Below, one piece after another: positions 1 through 5,559 of a stretch of DNA of 10,466 nucleotides. Position 1 is the stretch's first letter, and each line of letters opens with the position of its first letter. The notes under the pieces are model-generated. The model was not told the DNA's origin. It did no database searches and saw only the letters and a program-made list of their open reading frames with translations. Source of the stretch: JAHITU01 sp964486155 (GTDB lineage Bacteria; Patescibacteriota; Minisyncoccia; Phycocordibacterales; UBA12079); the NCBI GenBank assembly GCA_964486155.1, contig CAZAKQ010000020.1, positions 1 through 10,466 of the forward strand. The letters run 5' to 3'. The translations under genes and the position numbers were made by a program.

Positions 1-128
1 AAACTAATTAACTAAAAGGTAACAACACCAAAAACTAAGAGATTTAATGAAAAAACAAAAAACCTAAACTCAAAAAACCTAAATATTTGTTTATTTTTTA
101 TTTAAAGAACTTCTTTTATCTCCTTTAT

Positions 129-183
129 GAAGACATTTCTGGGTTGAAAAGTGTTCAGTTTTTCAATCCCAGCCGATGTCTTC
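129..183. other. Long branched hairpin
   Basis: Outer arms GAAGACAT (129-136) and ATGTCTTC (176-183) enclose inner arms CTGGGTTGAAAA (139-150) and TTTTCAATCCCAG (160-172), which pair with a single bulged base. There is no T-run on either side, so it looks like a folded RNA element and not a terminator. Read leftwards it sits just before the boxA-like copy at 99-112, the order expected of a boxB-type hairpin followed by boxA. Confidence 0.5.
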
Positions 184-583
184 AAAAACAACGGTTTGTA
201 AAATGTGCATTTGCAATTATCCCCCGTCGGACGATAATCTATCAAATTTAGTGACAAAGTTTGCATTTTGTATGAATTCTTAGCATTTTACTTAGCAAAC
301 GGGTTTTAATATAAAAGTATATTTTAATCTCTCTTTCTTAAACTTCACTTACGGGCTGTTAAGACACCCTTAGATTATTTTTTAAAATAATCTAATCAGA
401 AATTAAAATATTTTTATATTTCCCTTCTTATATTTAAAGAACTTTATTAGATTTATCTGTCATTAGATAGATTTCTCTAATATCTCCTTCCTCTTGCATA
501 TTGCATGGAGAGTAGAAAAAGTAATTGTGTTGTCTCTGAAGTTATATTTAGAACTCAAATTACCTTTTTCTACTCTTCAAACA

Positions 584-633
584 AAAAATCGGTTGTTTAA
601 TTCTTTTGGAAAAGAATTAAACAACCGATTTTT
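584..633. terminator. 24-bp perfect palindrome, terminator-like
   Basis: Arms 584-607 and 610-633 are exact inverse complements around GG, with an A-run on the left and a T-run on the right, so it could act in both directions. It lies about 80-100 bp downstream of the leftmost leftward promoter and would cut that transcript short unless antitermination applies. Confidence 0.6.
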
Positions 634-713
634 CGACTTGTTAAACTCCTTCCTCAAAAAGTTTTTATTTAATTTTTAAAGTATTCTTGCTCTTTCTTAA
701 CGGTACATTGTAT

Positions 714-742
714 ATGATAGCATATCTAATTGTATTTGTCAA
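714..742 (-). promoter_or_regulatory. Leftward promoter, copy 1 of 3
   Basis: On the minus strand a consensus -35 box TTGACA (737-742) is followed after exactly 17 bp by a -10-like TATCAT (714-719). It is the nearest of three tandem promoters to the structured region on its left. Confidence 0.6.
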
Positions 743-788
743 GTGTTTTTAACCCTTTATTTTCAACATTTCTTTATTAACTGTATAT

Positions 789-817
789 AATATATCATAT
801 CACAAATTATTTGTCAA
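789..817 (-). promoter_or_regulatory. Leftward promoter, copy 2 of 3
   Basis: Minus-strand TTGACA (812-817), a 17-bp spacer and TATATT (789-794) preceded by TGA, an extended -10. The bases after the -10 box (a TACAGTTAAT-like word) resemble those of copy 3, which suggests duplication or common selection. Confidence 0.65.
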
Positions 818-866
818 GCTTTTTTATCAACTTAATTTTTCTCAAATCTTTTAATCAACTGTCCAT

Positions 867-895
867 AATATATCATATTATATATATTTTGTCAA
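867..895 (-). promoter_or_regulatory. Leftward promoter, copy 3 of 3
   Basis: Minus-strand TTGACA (890-895), a 17-bp spacer and TATATT (867-872) with an upstream TGA. The -35 box lies 78 bp from that of copy 2, and copies 1 and 2 are 75 bp apart. It overlaps the -35 box of a divergent rightward promoter. Confidence 0.65.
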
Positions 896-916
896 GTATT
901 TGTACTCGGGTATAAT
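889..916 (+). promoter_or_regulatory. Rightward promoter, divergent
   Basis: TTGTCA (889-894), a 16-bp spacer and a consensus TATAAT (911-916). It is back to back with leftward copy 3 and shares its -35 bases. Transcription should start near 923. Confidence 0.55.
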
Positions 917-921
917 TAACA

Positions 922-1055
922 AGATGGAACAGTGGATAAATAATCTGGTAATGTAATAAAGGTTGTTTGAGGTGTTTTGATTTGAAAAAATCTATACAGA
1001 GGTATTTTTATAGATAAATGACTAAAATACGGCTTAACTAAGCCATATTTTATTA
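922..1055 (+). ncRNA. Candidate small RNA, about 130 nt
   Basis: The interval is bounded by the promoter at 889-916 and the hairpin terminator at 1024-1051. The only reading frame at the predicted 5' end is a 10-codon one starting at ATG 924, almost at the predicted transcription start (M-E-Q-W-I-N-N-L-V-M). I recognise no RNA family. It could be a small RNA, a tiny leaderless peptide gene, or nothing functional. Confidence 0.3.
1024..1051 (+). terminator. Hairpin with T-run
   Basis: AAAATA and GGCTTA arms pair with TAAGCC and TATTTT around a two-base loop, with one C/A mismatch. The T-rich right arm suits a rightward terminator for the candidate small RNA. Confidence 0.5.
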
Positions 1056-1143
1056 AATATTGAGTTTTAATGTTAAAATTGGTTTTTTCTATATAAAATC
1101 AATAAAATCATTATTTATAGCCATATTTTTATGTTTTTTGAGT

Positions 1144-1168
1144 TTAATAAGTAATATTTACTTATTAA
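1144..1168. repeat. Palindrome, 11-bp arms
   Basis: Perfect arms TTAATAAGTAA (1144-1154) and TTACTTATTAA (1158-1168) are separated by 3 bp. It lies upstream of the recombinase gene. It could be an operator or a recombinase-binding site, although the spacer is shorter than the 6-8 bp usual in dif. Confidence 0.45.
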
Positions 1169-1189
1169 TAGTAAGTAAGCTTAAAATAA

Positions 1190-1271
1190 TTAAGAGATCC
1201 GACCTCAAAATCGGTTTAACAAAGCGATATAACTAAAGATTACTGGTATACACGTTAAGAGGTCGGACCTC
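1190..1271. repeat. Paired quasi-palindromic repeats upstream of the recombinase gene
   Basis: TTAAGAGATCCGACCTC (1190-1206) and TTAAGAGGTCGGACCTC (1255-1271) differ at two of 17 positions and are 65 bp apart. The second contains a perfect palindrome, GAGGTC-G-GACCTC. The GC-rich cores stand out in AT-rich surroundings. They end about 46 bp before the -10 box of the recombinase gene, so a regulatory or recombination site is plausible. Confidence 0.5.
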
Positions 1272-1314
1272 GTTTATTTCTACTTTCTGCATTTAACATT
1301 CTATTTTTTATCAT

Positions 1315-1334
1315 TATGGTATAATGATGTTAAT
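1315..1334 (+). promoter_or_regulatory. Extended -10 promoter of the recombinase gene
   Basis: TATAAT (1320-1325) is preceded by TGG, forming an extended -10. The start codon lies 9 bp after the -10 box, so the mRNA would have a 5' UTR of only about 0-3 nt. No Shine-Dalgarno sequence is present. Confidence 0.6.
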
Positions 1335-2231
1335 ATGAAAGGTCTAAAACAACTAAAAACTGAATATTTAGAGTATTTAGAGATAGAAAAAGGACGATCT
1401 TTAAAGACTGTAGAGAATTATGATAGATATTTAAGTAGATTTTTGGAGTATTTGAGCTCAAATTCCCCTACTGCTATTACTGATAAAAAAATGCGTAAAT
1501 ATCGTTTATGGTTGAATAGACAAGAATCTGGTAATAATTTAGAAACTTTAAAGAAAAGAACTCAGAATTATCATTTAATAGCTTTGCGAGGTTTTTTAAA
1601 ATATTTAGTTAAACGAGAGATTAAGTCCTTAGCCCCTGAAAAAATTGAATTAGCTAAAGTTGGAGAAAGATCTTTGGATTTAATTTCTTCTCAAGAACTT
1701 AAAAGATTATTGGGTGTTCATAAAGACAAAGATTTGAAATCTTTAAGGAACAAAGCGATTTTAGAATTACTTTTTTCTACAGGATTAAGAGTTTCTGAGT
1801 TATGTGCTTTAAATTCAGATATTGATTTAAAAAAAGACGAAATGTCAGTTCGGGGTAAAGGAGATAAAGTCCGAGTAGTTTTTTTATCTAATTCTGCTAA
1901 AAAAGTCATTAAAGAATATTTAAATAAAAGGAAGGATATGGAAGAAGCTTTATTTGTTTCTTTGGTTTCAAATAGAGAAAATAACCGATTAACTCCAAGA
2001 TCAGTAGAGAGATTGGTAAAACAGAGTGCTATTCAAGCAGGGATAACTAAGAAAGTAACCCCTCATATTATCAGACATAGTTTTGCCACAGATTTATTGG
2101 AGAACGGAGCTGACTTGAGATCAGTTCAAATGATGTTAGGGCATTCCGATATTTCAACTACTCAAATTTATACTCATATGACAGATAAACATTTAAGAGA
2201 TGTTCATAAAAAATTCCATAATAAGAAATAA
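1335..2231 (+). CDS. xerC: Tyrosine recombinase, XerC/XerD-like
   Basis: A 298-residue site-specific recombinase of the length typical for XerC/XerD, which resolve chromosome dimers at dif. An N-terminal core-binding domain (about 1-100) with several basic helices is followed by the catalytic domain. The full active-site set is visible: R152 in STGLRVSEL, K175 in RGKGDK, H244 and R247 in HIIRHSF, H270 in LGHSD, and the nucleophile Y279 in TQIYTH. The fold and length fit a housekeeping Xer better than a phage integrase, which is usually longer with an extra N-terminal arm-binding domain. C and D cannot be told apart by eye, so the symbol is provisional. It could be the only Xer of the genome. 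It lies alone between a gene-free region and a strong terminator. ATG 1335 is chosen because a near-ideal extended -10 element sits just upstream. I see no clear 28-bp dif site beside it. Confidence 0.92.
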   Translation: MKGLKQLKTEYLEYLEIEKGRSLKTVENYDRYLSRFLEYLSSNSPTAITDKKMRKYRLWLNRQESGNNLETLKKRTQNYHLIALRGFLKYLVKREIKSLAPEKIELAKVGERSLDLISSQELKRLLGVHKDKDLKSLRNKAILELLFSTGLRVSELCALNSDIDLKKDEMSVRGKGDKVRVVFLSNSAKKVIKEYLNKRKDMEEALFVSLVSNRENNRLTPRSVERLVKQSAIQAGITKKVTPHIIRHSFATDLLENGADLRSVQMMLGHSDISTTQIYTHMTDKHLRDVHKKFHNKK

Positions 2232-2237
2232 AGAAAC

Positions 2238-2269
2238 AAAAAATACTCCAATCGATTGGAGTATTTTTT
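2238..2269. terminator. 32-nt perfect palindromic terminator
   Basis: The exact palindrome (core TACTCCAATCGATTGGAGTA) has a leading A-run and a trailing T-run and starts 7 bp after the recombinase stop codon. It is a strong rightward terminator. Confidence 0.9.
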
Positions 2270-2274
2270 TGTTT

Positions 2275-2358
2275 TAGTATTATATATCAAGTATTAAGTA
2301 AAAAATTTACAGAGTGAATTGTTTATATATAATACATACTGCTTGATATATAATACTA
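2275..2358. repeat. 17-bp perfect inverted repeat, 50-bp spacer
   Basis: TAGTATTATATATCAAG (2275-2291) is exactly mirrored by CTTGATATATAATACTA (2342-2358). Neither arm is followed by a T-run and the spacer is long for a terminator. The ends resemble the terminal inverted repeats of a very small element or a cruciform-forming site. No coding sequence lies between them. Confidence 0.6.
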
Positions 2359-2359
2359 G

Positions 2360-2440
2360 ATGTCTTTTATAAAAGACATTTATAAGTTATCCACATTATG
2401 TCCTTTACAATGTCTTTTATTTAAAATATTATAAAGGACA
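2360..2440. other. DnaA box with TGTCYTTTA iteron-like motifs
   Basis: A perfect DnaA box TTATCCACA (2387-2395) is surrounded by five copies of TGTC(C/T)TTTA in both orientations: 2361-2369, 2370-2378 (reverse), 2399-2407, 2411-2419 and 2432-2440 (reverse). The first two form a 20-bp perfect palindrome, 2360-2379. Iterons around a DnaA box in AT-rich DNA suggest a replication-related or DnaA-regulated site. No dnaA, dnaN or rep gene is in the window, so an origin call is speculative. Confidence 0.35.
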
Positions 2441-2564
2441 GTAGTTCTTTTACAGTTTATGGTTTTTTATAAATTTAAATTAAGTTATAGTTAATATTTG
2501 AATTTATACAAATCTTTATATATAAATAAATCTTTTTATTTTGAAAGTTTATAAAAGATTTATA

Positions 2565-2590
2565 TAAAAGAAAGCCTCTGTTTTCTTTTA
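2565..2590. other. Short hairpin
   Basis: TAAAAGAAA (2565-2573) pairs with TTTCTTTTA (2582-2590) over a loop with GCCTCTG. It precedes the hairpin at 2602-2634, and together they form a two-hairpin unit of unknown role. Confidence 0.4.
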
Positions 2591-2601
2591 AAAAGGTAGT
2601 T

Positions 2602-2640
2602 AGTCCCTGCGCAATAGTCTTTTGTTCAGGGACTTTTTTA
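2602..2640 (+). terminator. Hairpin with 17-nt loop and T-run
   Basis: AGTCCCTG (2602-2609) pairs with CAGGGACT (2627-2634), followed by TTTTT. The loop is long for a terminator and relatively GC-rich. It could end a small rightward RNA, but I see no upstream promoter good enough to define one. Confidence 0.45.
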
Positions 2641-2679
2641 TTTTGGAAAGTAGAGAGTAGGATGTATAAAGTAGATTAA

Positions 2680-2707
2680 AAAATAGTCCAATTAATTGGA
2701 CTATTTT
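2680..2707. terminator. 28-nt perfect palindromic terminator
   Basis: The exact palindrome (core TAGTCCAATTAATTGGACTA) lies 49 bp downstream of the stop of the CCA-adding enzyme gene, with A- and T-runs at its ends. It probably ends that leftward transcript and can also work rightwards. Confidence 0.8.
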
Positions 2708-2731
2708 ATCTCTAACTAGCTAACCAGCTAA

Positions 2732-2747
2732 TCCGCCAGTTGGCGGA
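2732..2747. repeat. GC-rich palindrome TCCGCC..GGCGGA, copy 1
   Basis: TCCGCCAGTTGGCGGA is a perfect palindrome lying just before the stop of the CCA-adding enzyme gene. Two relatives (TCCGCC-TAA/TGA-GGCGGA) occur at 7151-7165 and 7528-7542. It stands out strongly against the AT-rich background. Confidence 0.7.
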
Positions 2748-2755
2748 CTAATAAC

Positions 2756-4231
2756 CTAATTGACATGATGTTTAACTCTAATTTCTTTAAGCTCTTTTTT
2801 TTCTTGAATATTCTTTTTTTCTTCTCCTTTTTGGCTTAATAACACCAATTCAGAAGTAGGTAGTTTTATAAGTTCCAATGTTTTAGACTCTAAATATTCA
2901 GAAGTATTTAATTTAGGATCATCAAGAACTTCTTCCATCAAGGCGTTCAAAATTAAACCTATTTTAGGTCCAGGTTTTTCATTTATTATCTCCATTATAC
3001 GATTTCCATCTATTTTTAGCATTTTAACAGATACAGGATCCTTCATTGCTTCTTCTATCATAGACATATATTTTCTTAATCTATAAGGTTTTTCTTTAGG
3101 TCTTCCCATTCCAATTCTGTCACAAGTTCTTAATTTTATTAGATCCCAAACATTTTCTTTTCCTACATTAGCTATGATTCTTCTGACTGCAGACATAGTT
3201 ATCTGGTCTATGTCTGAAAAGAATAAATGATTTCTAACTAGTTTAGGTACTATTTCTATAATTTTTCCAGAAAATTTTAGTCGTTTAAGAATTTTGCGAG
3301 AAATTCGTTCCCCTACTACATCATGTCCGTAAAAAGTATTTTCTTTTTTAATTTTATCAAATCTTTTTGTATGAGGTTTCGCTATATCGTGTAATAAAGC
3401 AGCCAAACGAAGATGCAAACCCATGTTTTTATCTGCAGAATGCTGTAAAGCTCTTAAATTATGTTCCCAGATTGTATATATATGAGCTCCTTTTTGTTTT
3501 GAATCAATTCCCTCCTCTAATTCAGGGATAATATGTTTTAAGAGACCTAATTTTTGACTTAGAACAATTCCATTCATTGGATTTTTTGACATTATGACTT
3601 TTATAAATTCATCACGAATTCTTTCTTGAGAAATGTCCTTTAGATTATTTGAAAATTTTATTATTGACTCTTTAGTGTCCTTTTCTATTGAAAAATCTAA
3701 TTCTATCGCAAAACGAACTGTCCTTAGTATTCTTAAAGCATCTTCGTTGAATCTATCTTTAGAATTTTCTACAGTTCTGATAATTTTATTCTTTAAATCT
3801 TCTATTCCTTTATATAAATCAATTAATGTTTCTTGTGAAACATTATATGCTAGTGCATTTACGGTAAAATCTCGTCTTTTTAGATCATCTTTTATTTTAT
3901 CGCTAAAAGTAACTAAATCTGGATGTCGGCTGTCTGAATAAGCAGATTCTAGACGATAAGGAGTAACTTCTATAGTTTTTAAGGTTTCGTCTAATGTTTC
4001 ATCTGAAACAACTCCTACTGTTCCAAAGGAGTTTTCATAAAATGTATGTTCAAATAACTCTTGAATTTCTTCTGGAGTTGCATTTGTAGTGATATCCCAG
4101 TCTTTTGGTGTCCTTTCTAATAACAAATCTCGAACACAACCACCAACTAAATAAGCCTCAAAACCAGCTTTTTCAAGAGTTGATGTTACATGTGTAACCT
4201 CTTTAGGTATTTTTGATGAAATGATTTTCAT
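2756..4231 (-). CDS. cca: CCA tRNA nucleotidyltransferase with HD domain
   Basis: This 491-residue enzyme adds or repairs the 3' CCA of tRNAs using CTP and ATP. The class II nucleotidyltransferase head is clear: LVGGCVRDLL (28-37), the metal-binding DWD (D44, D46), RRDFTVNALAYN (119-130) for nucleotide recognition, and EDALRILRTVRFA (163-175). An HD phosphohydrolase-type domain follows, with H281-D282 in LLHDIAKPHTK and H303-D304 in YGHD. The C-terminal 40 residues are charged and lysine/glutamate-rich. The need for CCA addition fits the neighbourhood: none of the tRNA genes in the window encodes CCA. The gene starts 27 bp after a partial second copy of the 3' end of tRNA-Arg, on the same strand, so before the insertion the two may have been adjacent. 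ATG 4231 is used because it places the nucleotidyltransferase motif at the usual distance from the N-terminus. There is no Shine-Dalgarno sequence. Confidence 0.95.
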   Translation of the reverse strand: MKIISSKIPKEVTHVTSTLEKAGFEAYLVGGCVRDLLLERTPKDWDITTNATPEEIQELFEHTFYENSFGTVGVVSDETLDETLKTIEVTPYRLESAYSDSRHPDLVTFSDKIKDDLKRRDFTVNALAYNVSQETLIDLYKGIEDLKNKIIRTVENSKDRFNEDALRILRTVRFAIELDFSIEKDTKESIIKFSNNLKDISQERIRDEFIKVIMSKNPMNGIVLSQKLGLLKHIIPELEEGIDSKQKGAHIYTIWEHNLRALQHSADKNMGLHLRLAALLHDIAKPHTKRFDKIKKENTFYGHDVVGERISRKILKRLKFSGKIIEIVPKLVRNHLFFSDIDQITMSAVRRIIANVGKENVWDLIKLRTCDRIGMGRPKEKPYRLRKYMSMIEEAMKDPVSVKMLKIDGNRIMEIINEKPGPKIGLILNALMEEVLDDPKLNTSEYLESKTLELIKLPTSELVLLSQKGEEKKNIQEKKELKEIRVKHHVN

Positions 4232-4253
4232 GTTTTTAAGATAAGTTTAAAAC

Positions 4254-4475
4254 TTTTGTGCCCTCGGCAGGTTCGTCTTCCAGTTCTAAACAAAAATTTC
4301 GTTTTCGCTTCTCTACAACTCATTTTTGTTAAGAACTCGCTGACCCGTCGCTCAAATTTTCTCTTCGCTGACGCTACGGAAAAATATATTCGCTCTTTTC
4401 GAATCCCGACGAAAGCTAGCGCTTTCTCCGGAAACTCAAAATTACCTTGTAATTTTGTGCCCCCGGCAGGATTCG
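4254..4475 (-). mobile_element. Approx. 200-bp non-coding insert at the tRNA-Arg 3' end
   Basis: Bounded by two imperfect copies of the tRNA-Arg 3' end: 4453-4475 (part of the intact tRNA) and 4254-4275 (partial). They differ by one substitution and one missing base. Reading leftwards, the segment between begins with a small hairpin at the tRNA end and ends with a hairpin whose 16-bp arms (outer word AGTTCT, inner word ACAAAAAT) contain AGAAGCGAAA in the loop. Reading frames across it run through the tRNA and encode nothing recognisable. I infer a small non-autonomous element that integrated in the T-loop and supplied a new tRNA 3' end. Decay of a larger island would look similar. Confidence 0.5.
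4259..4275 (-). pseudogene. Partial tRNA-Arg 3' end
   Basis: The complement reads CGAACCTGCCGAGGGCA, matching the T-loop to discriminator base of the adjacent tRNA-Arg with one deletion and one substitution. The shared TTTTG flank extends the match. Its acceptor strand CGAGGGC pairs with the 5' strand GCCCTTG using one fewer G-U pair than the present 3' end does, which suggests that this displaced copy is the ancestral one. Confidence 0.7.
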
Positions 4476-4529
4476 AACCCACAATAACGGTTCCGAAGAC
4501 CGTTGTGATATCCATTTCACCACAAGGGC
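4458..4529 (-). tRNA. tRNA-Arg(UCG)
   Basis: A 72-nt cloverleaf with acceptor GCCCTTG/CGGGGGC (two G-U pairs), discriminator A, anticodon stem ACGGT/ACCGT and loop CTTCGGA giving anticodon UCG (reads CGA), and T-loop TTCGAAT. CCA is not encoded. The T-stem GTGGG/CCTGC contains two wobble pairs, so the 3' half is less well matched than usual, consistent with replacement of the 3' end. A small hairpin (AAAATTAC/GTAATTTT) follows the 3' end. Confidence 0.95.
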
Positions 4530-4561
4530 AATTATTAGACTTTATTAGAAAGTCTTTTGTA

Positions 4562-4567
4562 ATTATA
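4562..4567 (-). promoter_or_regulatory. -10 box of tRNA-Arg
   Basis: The minus strand reads TATAAT about 33 bp upstream of the tRNA. The predicted leader holds a small hairpin (AGACTTT/AAAGTCT, 4537-4555). No good -35 box is visible. Confidence 0.5.
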
Positions 4568-4599
4568 CCTCAAATTTTTTTAAAATAAAGTTTATTATC

Positions 4600-4760
4600 G
4601 ACGTAGTGCGAGAGTAATAGAAGAATGTAGCAAAGCGAAATGTTTCTATCACCGAGCCGAGGAGTTAATATAGATGAATATCTTGGAGCTTGCTCTAAGA
4701 TAGCATGAGTAAAACTAGTTTCTACAATACCTCGTCAGCTTGCTGTGAGGAATTTTTATT
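4600..4760 (+). repeat. Structured GC-rich intergenic segment
   Basis: No gene is seen between tRNA-Arg and the next coding sequence (4530-4820). The segment contains two hairpins with the same apex AGCTTGCT: 4680-4701 (10-bp arms) and 4730-4750 (imperfect CCTC..CAGC/GCTG..GAGG), the latter followed by a T-rich run as in a rightward terminator. An upstream part carries AGCAAAGCGAA, like the hairpin loops of the tRNA-linked inserts at 4276-4452 and 10351-10442. It could be a non-coding RNA or a degraded repeat. Confidence 0.35.
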
Positions 4761-4767
4761 TTAAATA

Positions 4768-4776
4768 TTATCCACA
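4768..4776 (+). promoter_or_regulatory. DnaA-box sequence
   Basis: A perfect TTATCCACA, 32 bp before the -10 box of the downstream gene. It may be an isolated DnaA regulatory site or chance. Confidence 0.35.
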
Positions 4777-4807
4777 TCTTGAACTTGTAAATATAATACG
4801 AACATAT

Positions 4808-4820
4808 TATAATAAGGAGT
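4808..4820 (+). promoter_or_regulatory. -10 box and AAGGAG before the HTH gene
   Basis: TATAAT (4808-4813) is followed at once by AAGGAG and then ATG 4821. The Shine-Dalgarno-like word is only 1 bp from the ATG, too close to act. With a start 6-8 bp after the -10 box the mRNA would be leaderless. Confidence 0.5.
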
Positions 4821-5495
4821 ATGAAGCAAGTTTCTATAAAAGAAAAAGCTATTAAATTACGAGAAAAAGGATATTCTTATAGTTTAATTAAAGAACAGTT
4901 AGGAGTATCAAAAAGCACTTTGTCTTGTTGGTTATCAAAAATTTCTTATACACCAAATGAAGAAACAAGAAAGAAAATAGGCTTAGCGAGAAATAATTCT
5001 ATTGTTACAAGAAATAAAAAAAGATTACTTATATATAAACAAATTGAACTTCAGGCAAAAAAAGAGATTGGAAAAATAAGTAAAAGAGATTTATTTATGC
5101 TTGGAATAAGTTTATACATAGGCGAAGGAGCTAAAACACAAAAGATTATAAGAATTATTAATGCTGATCCTAGAGTTATAAATTTAGCTATTAAATGGTT
5201 TTGTGAGATATGTAATATGGATATAAATAATTTTTCTTTAGCAATACATTTATACCCAGATAATAATATACAAGAAAGTTTAAAATATTGGCATAAACAG
5301 ACAAAGATTCCATTAAAACAATTTGGTAAAACCCAAGTTGACAAAAGAAAAAAGAAAAATATTGTTAGAATCAACAAATTACCTTATGGAACAGCTCATC
5401 TTACTATACGAAGTAATGGTAAAAAAGAGTTAGGTGTGTTATTATTTAAGAGAATAGAGTTTTGGATGGATATAGTTTTAGGTGAGCGGGATTAG
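4821..5495 (+). CDS. HTH protein with LAGLIDADG-like segment
   Basis: A 224-residue basic protein. Residues 5-42 form a resolvase- or Hin-type helix-turn-helix (GYSYSLIKEQLGVSKSTLSCWL). Residues 91-106 (LFMLGISLYIGEGAKT) resemble the first helix of the LAGLIDADG homing-endonuclease fold, with E102 as the likely metal-binding acid. The rest is lysine-rich with alternating hydrophobics, as expected for a DNA-binding sheet. I recall similar uncharacterised proteins in Patescibacteria. A DNA-cleaving function is inference, and a transcriptional regulator is the main alternative. Its last ten bases, including the TAG stop, are the first ten of tRNA-Gly, so RNase P cleavage of the shared transcript would separate mRNA and tRNA. 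I see no tRNA-Gly fragment on its 5' side, unlike the tRNA-Pro locus. Confidence 0.8.
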   Translation: MKQVSIKEKAIKLREKGYSYSLIKEQLGVSKSTLSCWLSKISYTPNEETRKKIGLARNNSIVTRNKKRLLIYKQIELQAKKEIGKISKRDLFMLGISLYIGEGAKTQKIIRIINADPRVINLAIKWFCEICNMDINNFSLAIHLYPDNNIQESLKYWHKQTKIPLKQFGKTQVDKRKKKNIVRINKLPYGTAHLTIRSNGKKELGVLLFKRIEFWMDIVLGERD

Positions 5496-5556
5496 TTAAA
5501 TGGTATAATATCAGTCTTCCAAACTGAGGTTAGGAGTTCGATTCTCCTATCCCGCA
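5486..5556 (+). tRNA. tRNA-Gly(UCC)
   Basis: A 71-nt cloverleaf with acceptor GCGGGAT/ATCCCGC, discriminator A, anticodon stem TCAGT/ACTGA, loop CTTCCAA (anticodon UCC, reads GGA) and T-arm AGGAG-TTCGATT-CTCCT. No CCA is encoded. It overlaps the 3' end of the upstream coding sequence by 10 bp. I see no convincing promoter of its own, so it probably depends on the transcript of that gene. Confidence 0.95.
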
Positions 5557-5559
5557 CAA

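Larger units (their letters stand above)
1..700 (-). other. Gene-free structured region, candidate RNA-operon leader
   Basis: No convincing reading frame occurs on either strand. The stretch is rich in inverted repeats: a branched hairpin at 129-183, a 12-bp-arm hairpin at 370-395, a 13-bp-arm hairpin at 509-576 and a 24-bp-arm palindrome at 584-633. The identical word TATTTAAAGAACTT occurs at 99-112 and 431-444. Read leftwards it is AAGTTCTTTAAATA, which resembles boxA of rRNA antitermination. Three tandem promoters at 714-895 fire into this region from the right. Near the left end CAAAAAACCTAAA is directly repeated (56-68 and 71-83). My inference is the leader of a stable-RNA operon, possibly rRNA, whose product lies left of the window. 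No rRNA sequence itself is visible. Confidence 0.35.

Noticed and set aside
100..410. tmRNA, RNase P RNA, SRP RNA or 5S rRNA
   Set aside because: None of the conserved core sequences of these RNAs was found on either strand.
494..679. 61-codon frame in the left region
   Set aside because: It is encoded by two hairpins and a terminator palindrome; the composition is low-complexity and there is no start signal.
1..1330. CRISPR array
   Set aside because: The repeats are few, differ in type and are not evenly spaced by unique sequences; no cas gene is present.
1718..1909. Minus-strand frame inside the recombinase gene
   Set aside because: It is a shadow of a gene with a complete catalytic set on the other strand.
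4276..4452. Group I or group II intron in tRNA-Arg
   Set aside because: The tRNA is intact on one side and the segment is downstream of it, too short and without catalytic core motifs.
4228..4515. 95-codon minus-strand frame upstream of cca
   Set aside because: It runs through tRNA-Arg and the structured insert; the protein is a translation of tRNA sequence and matches no family.
4256..4588. 110-codon plus-strand frame over the tRNA-Arg region
   Set aside because: It is antisense to the tRNA and insert, lacks a ribosome-binding site and has no family resemblance.
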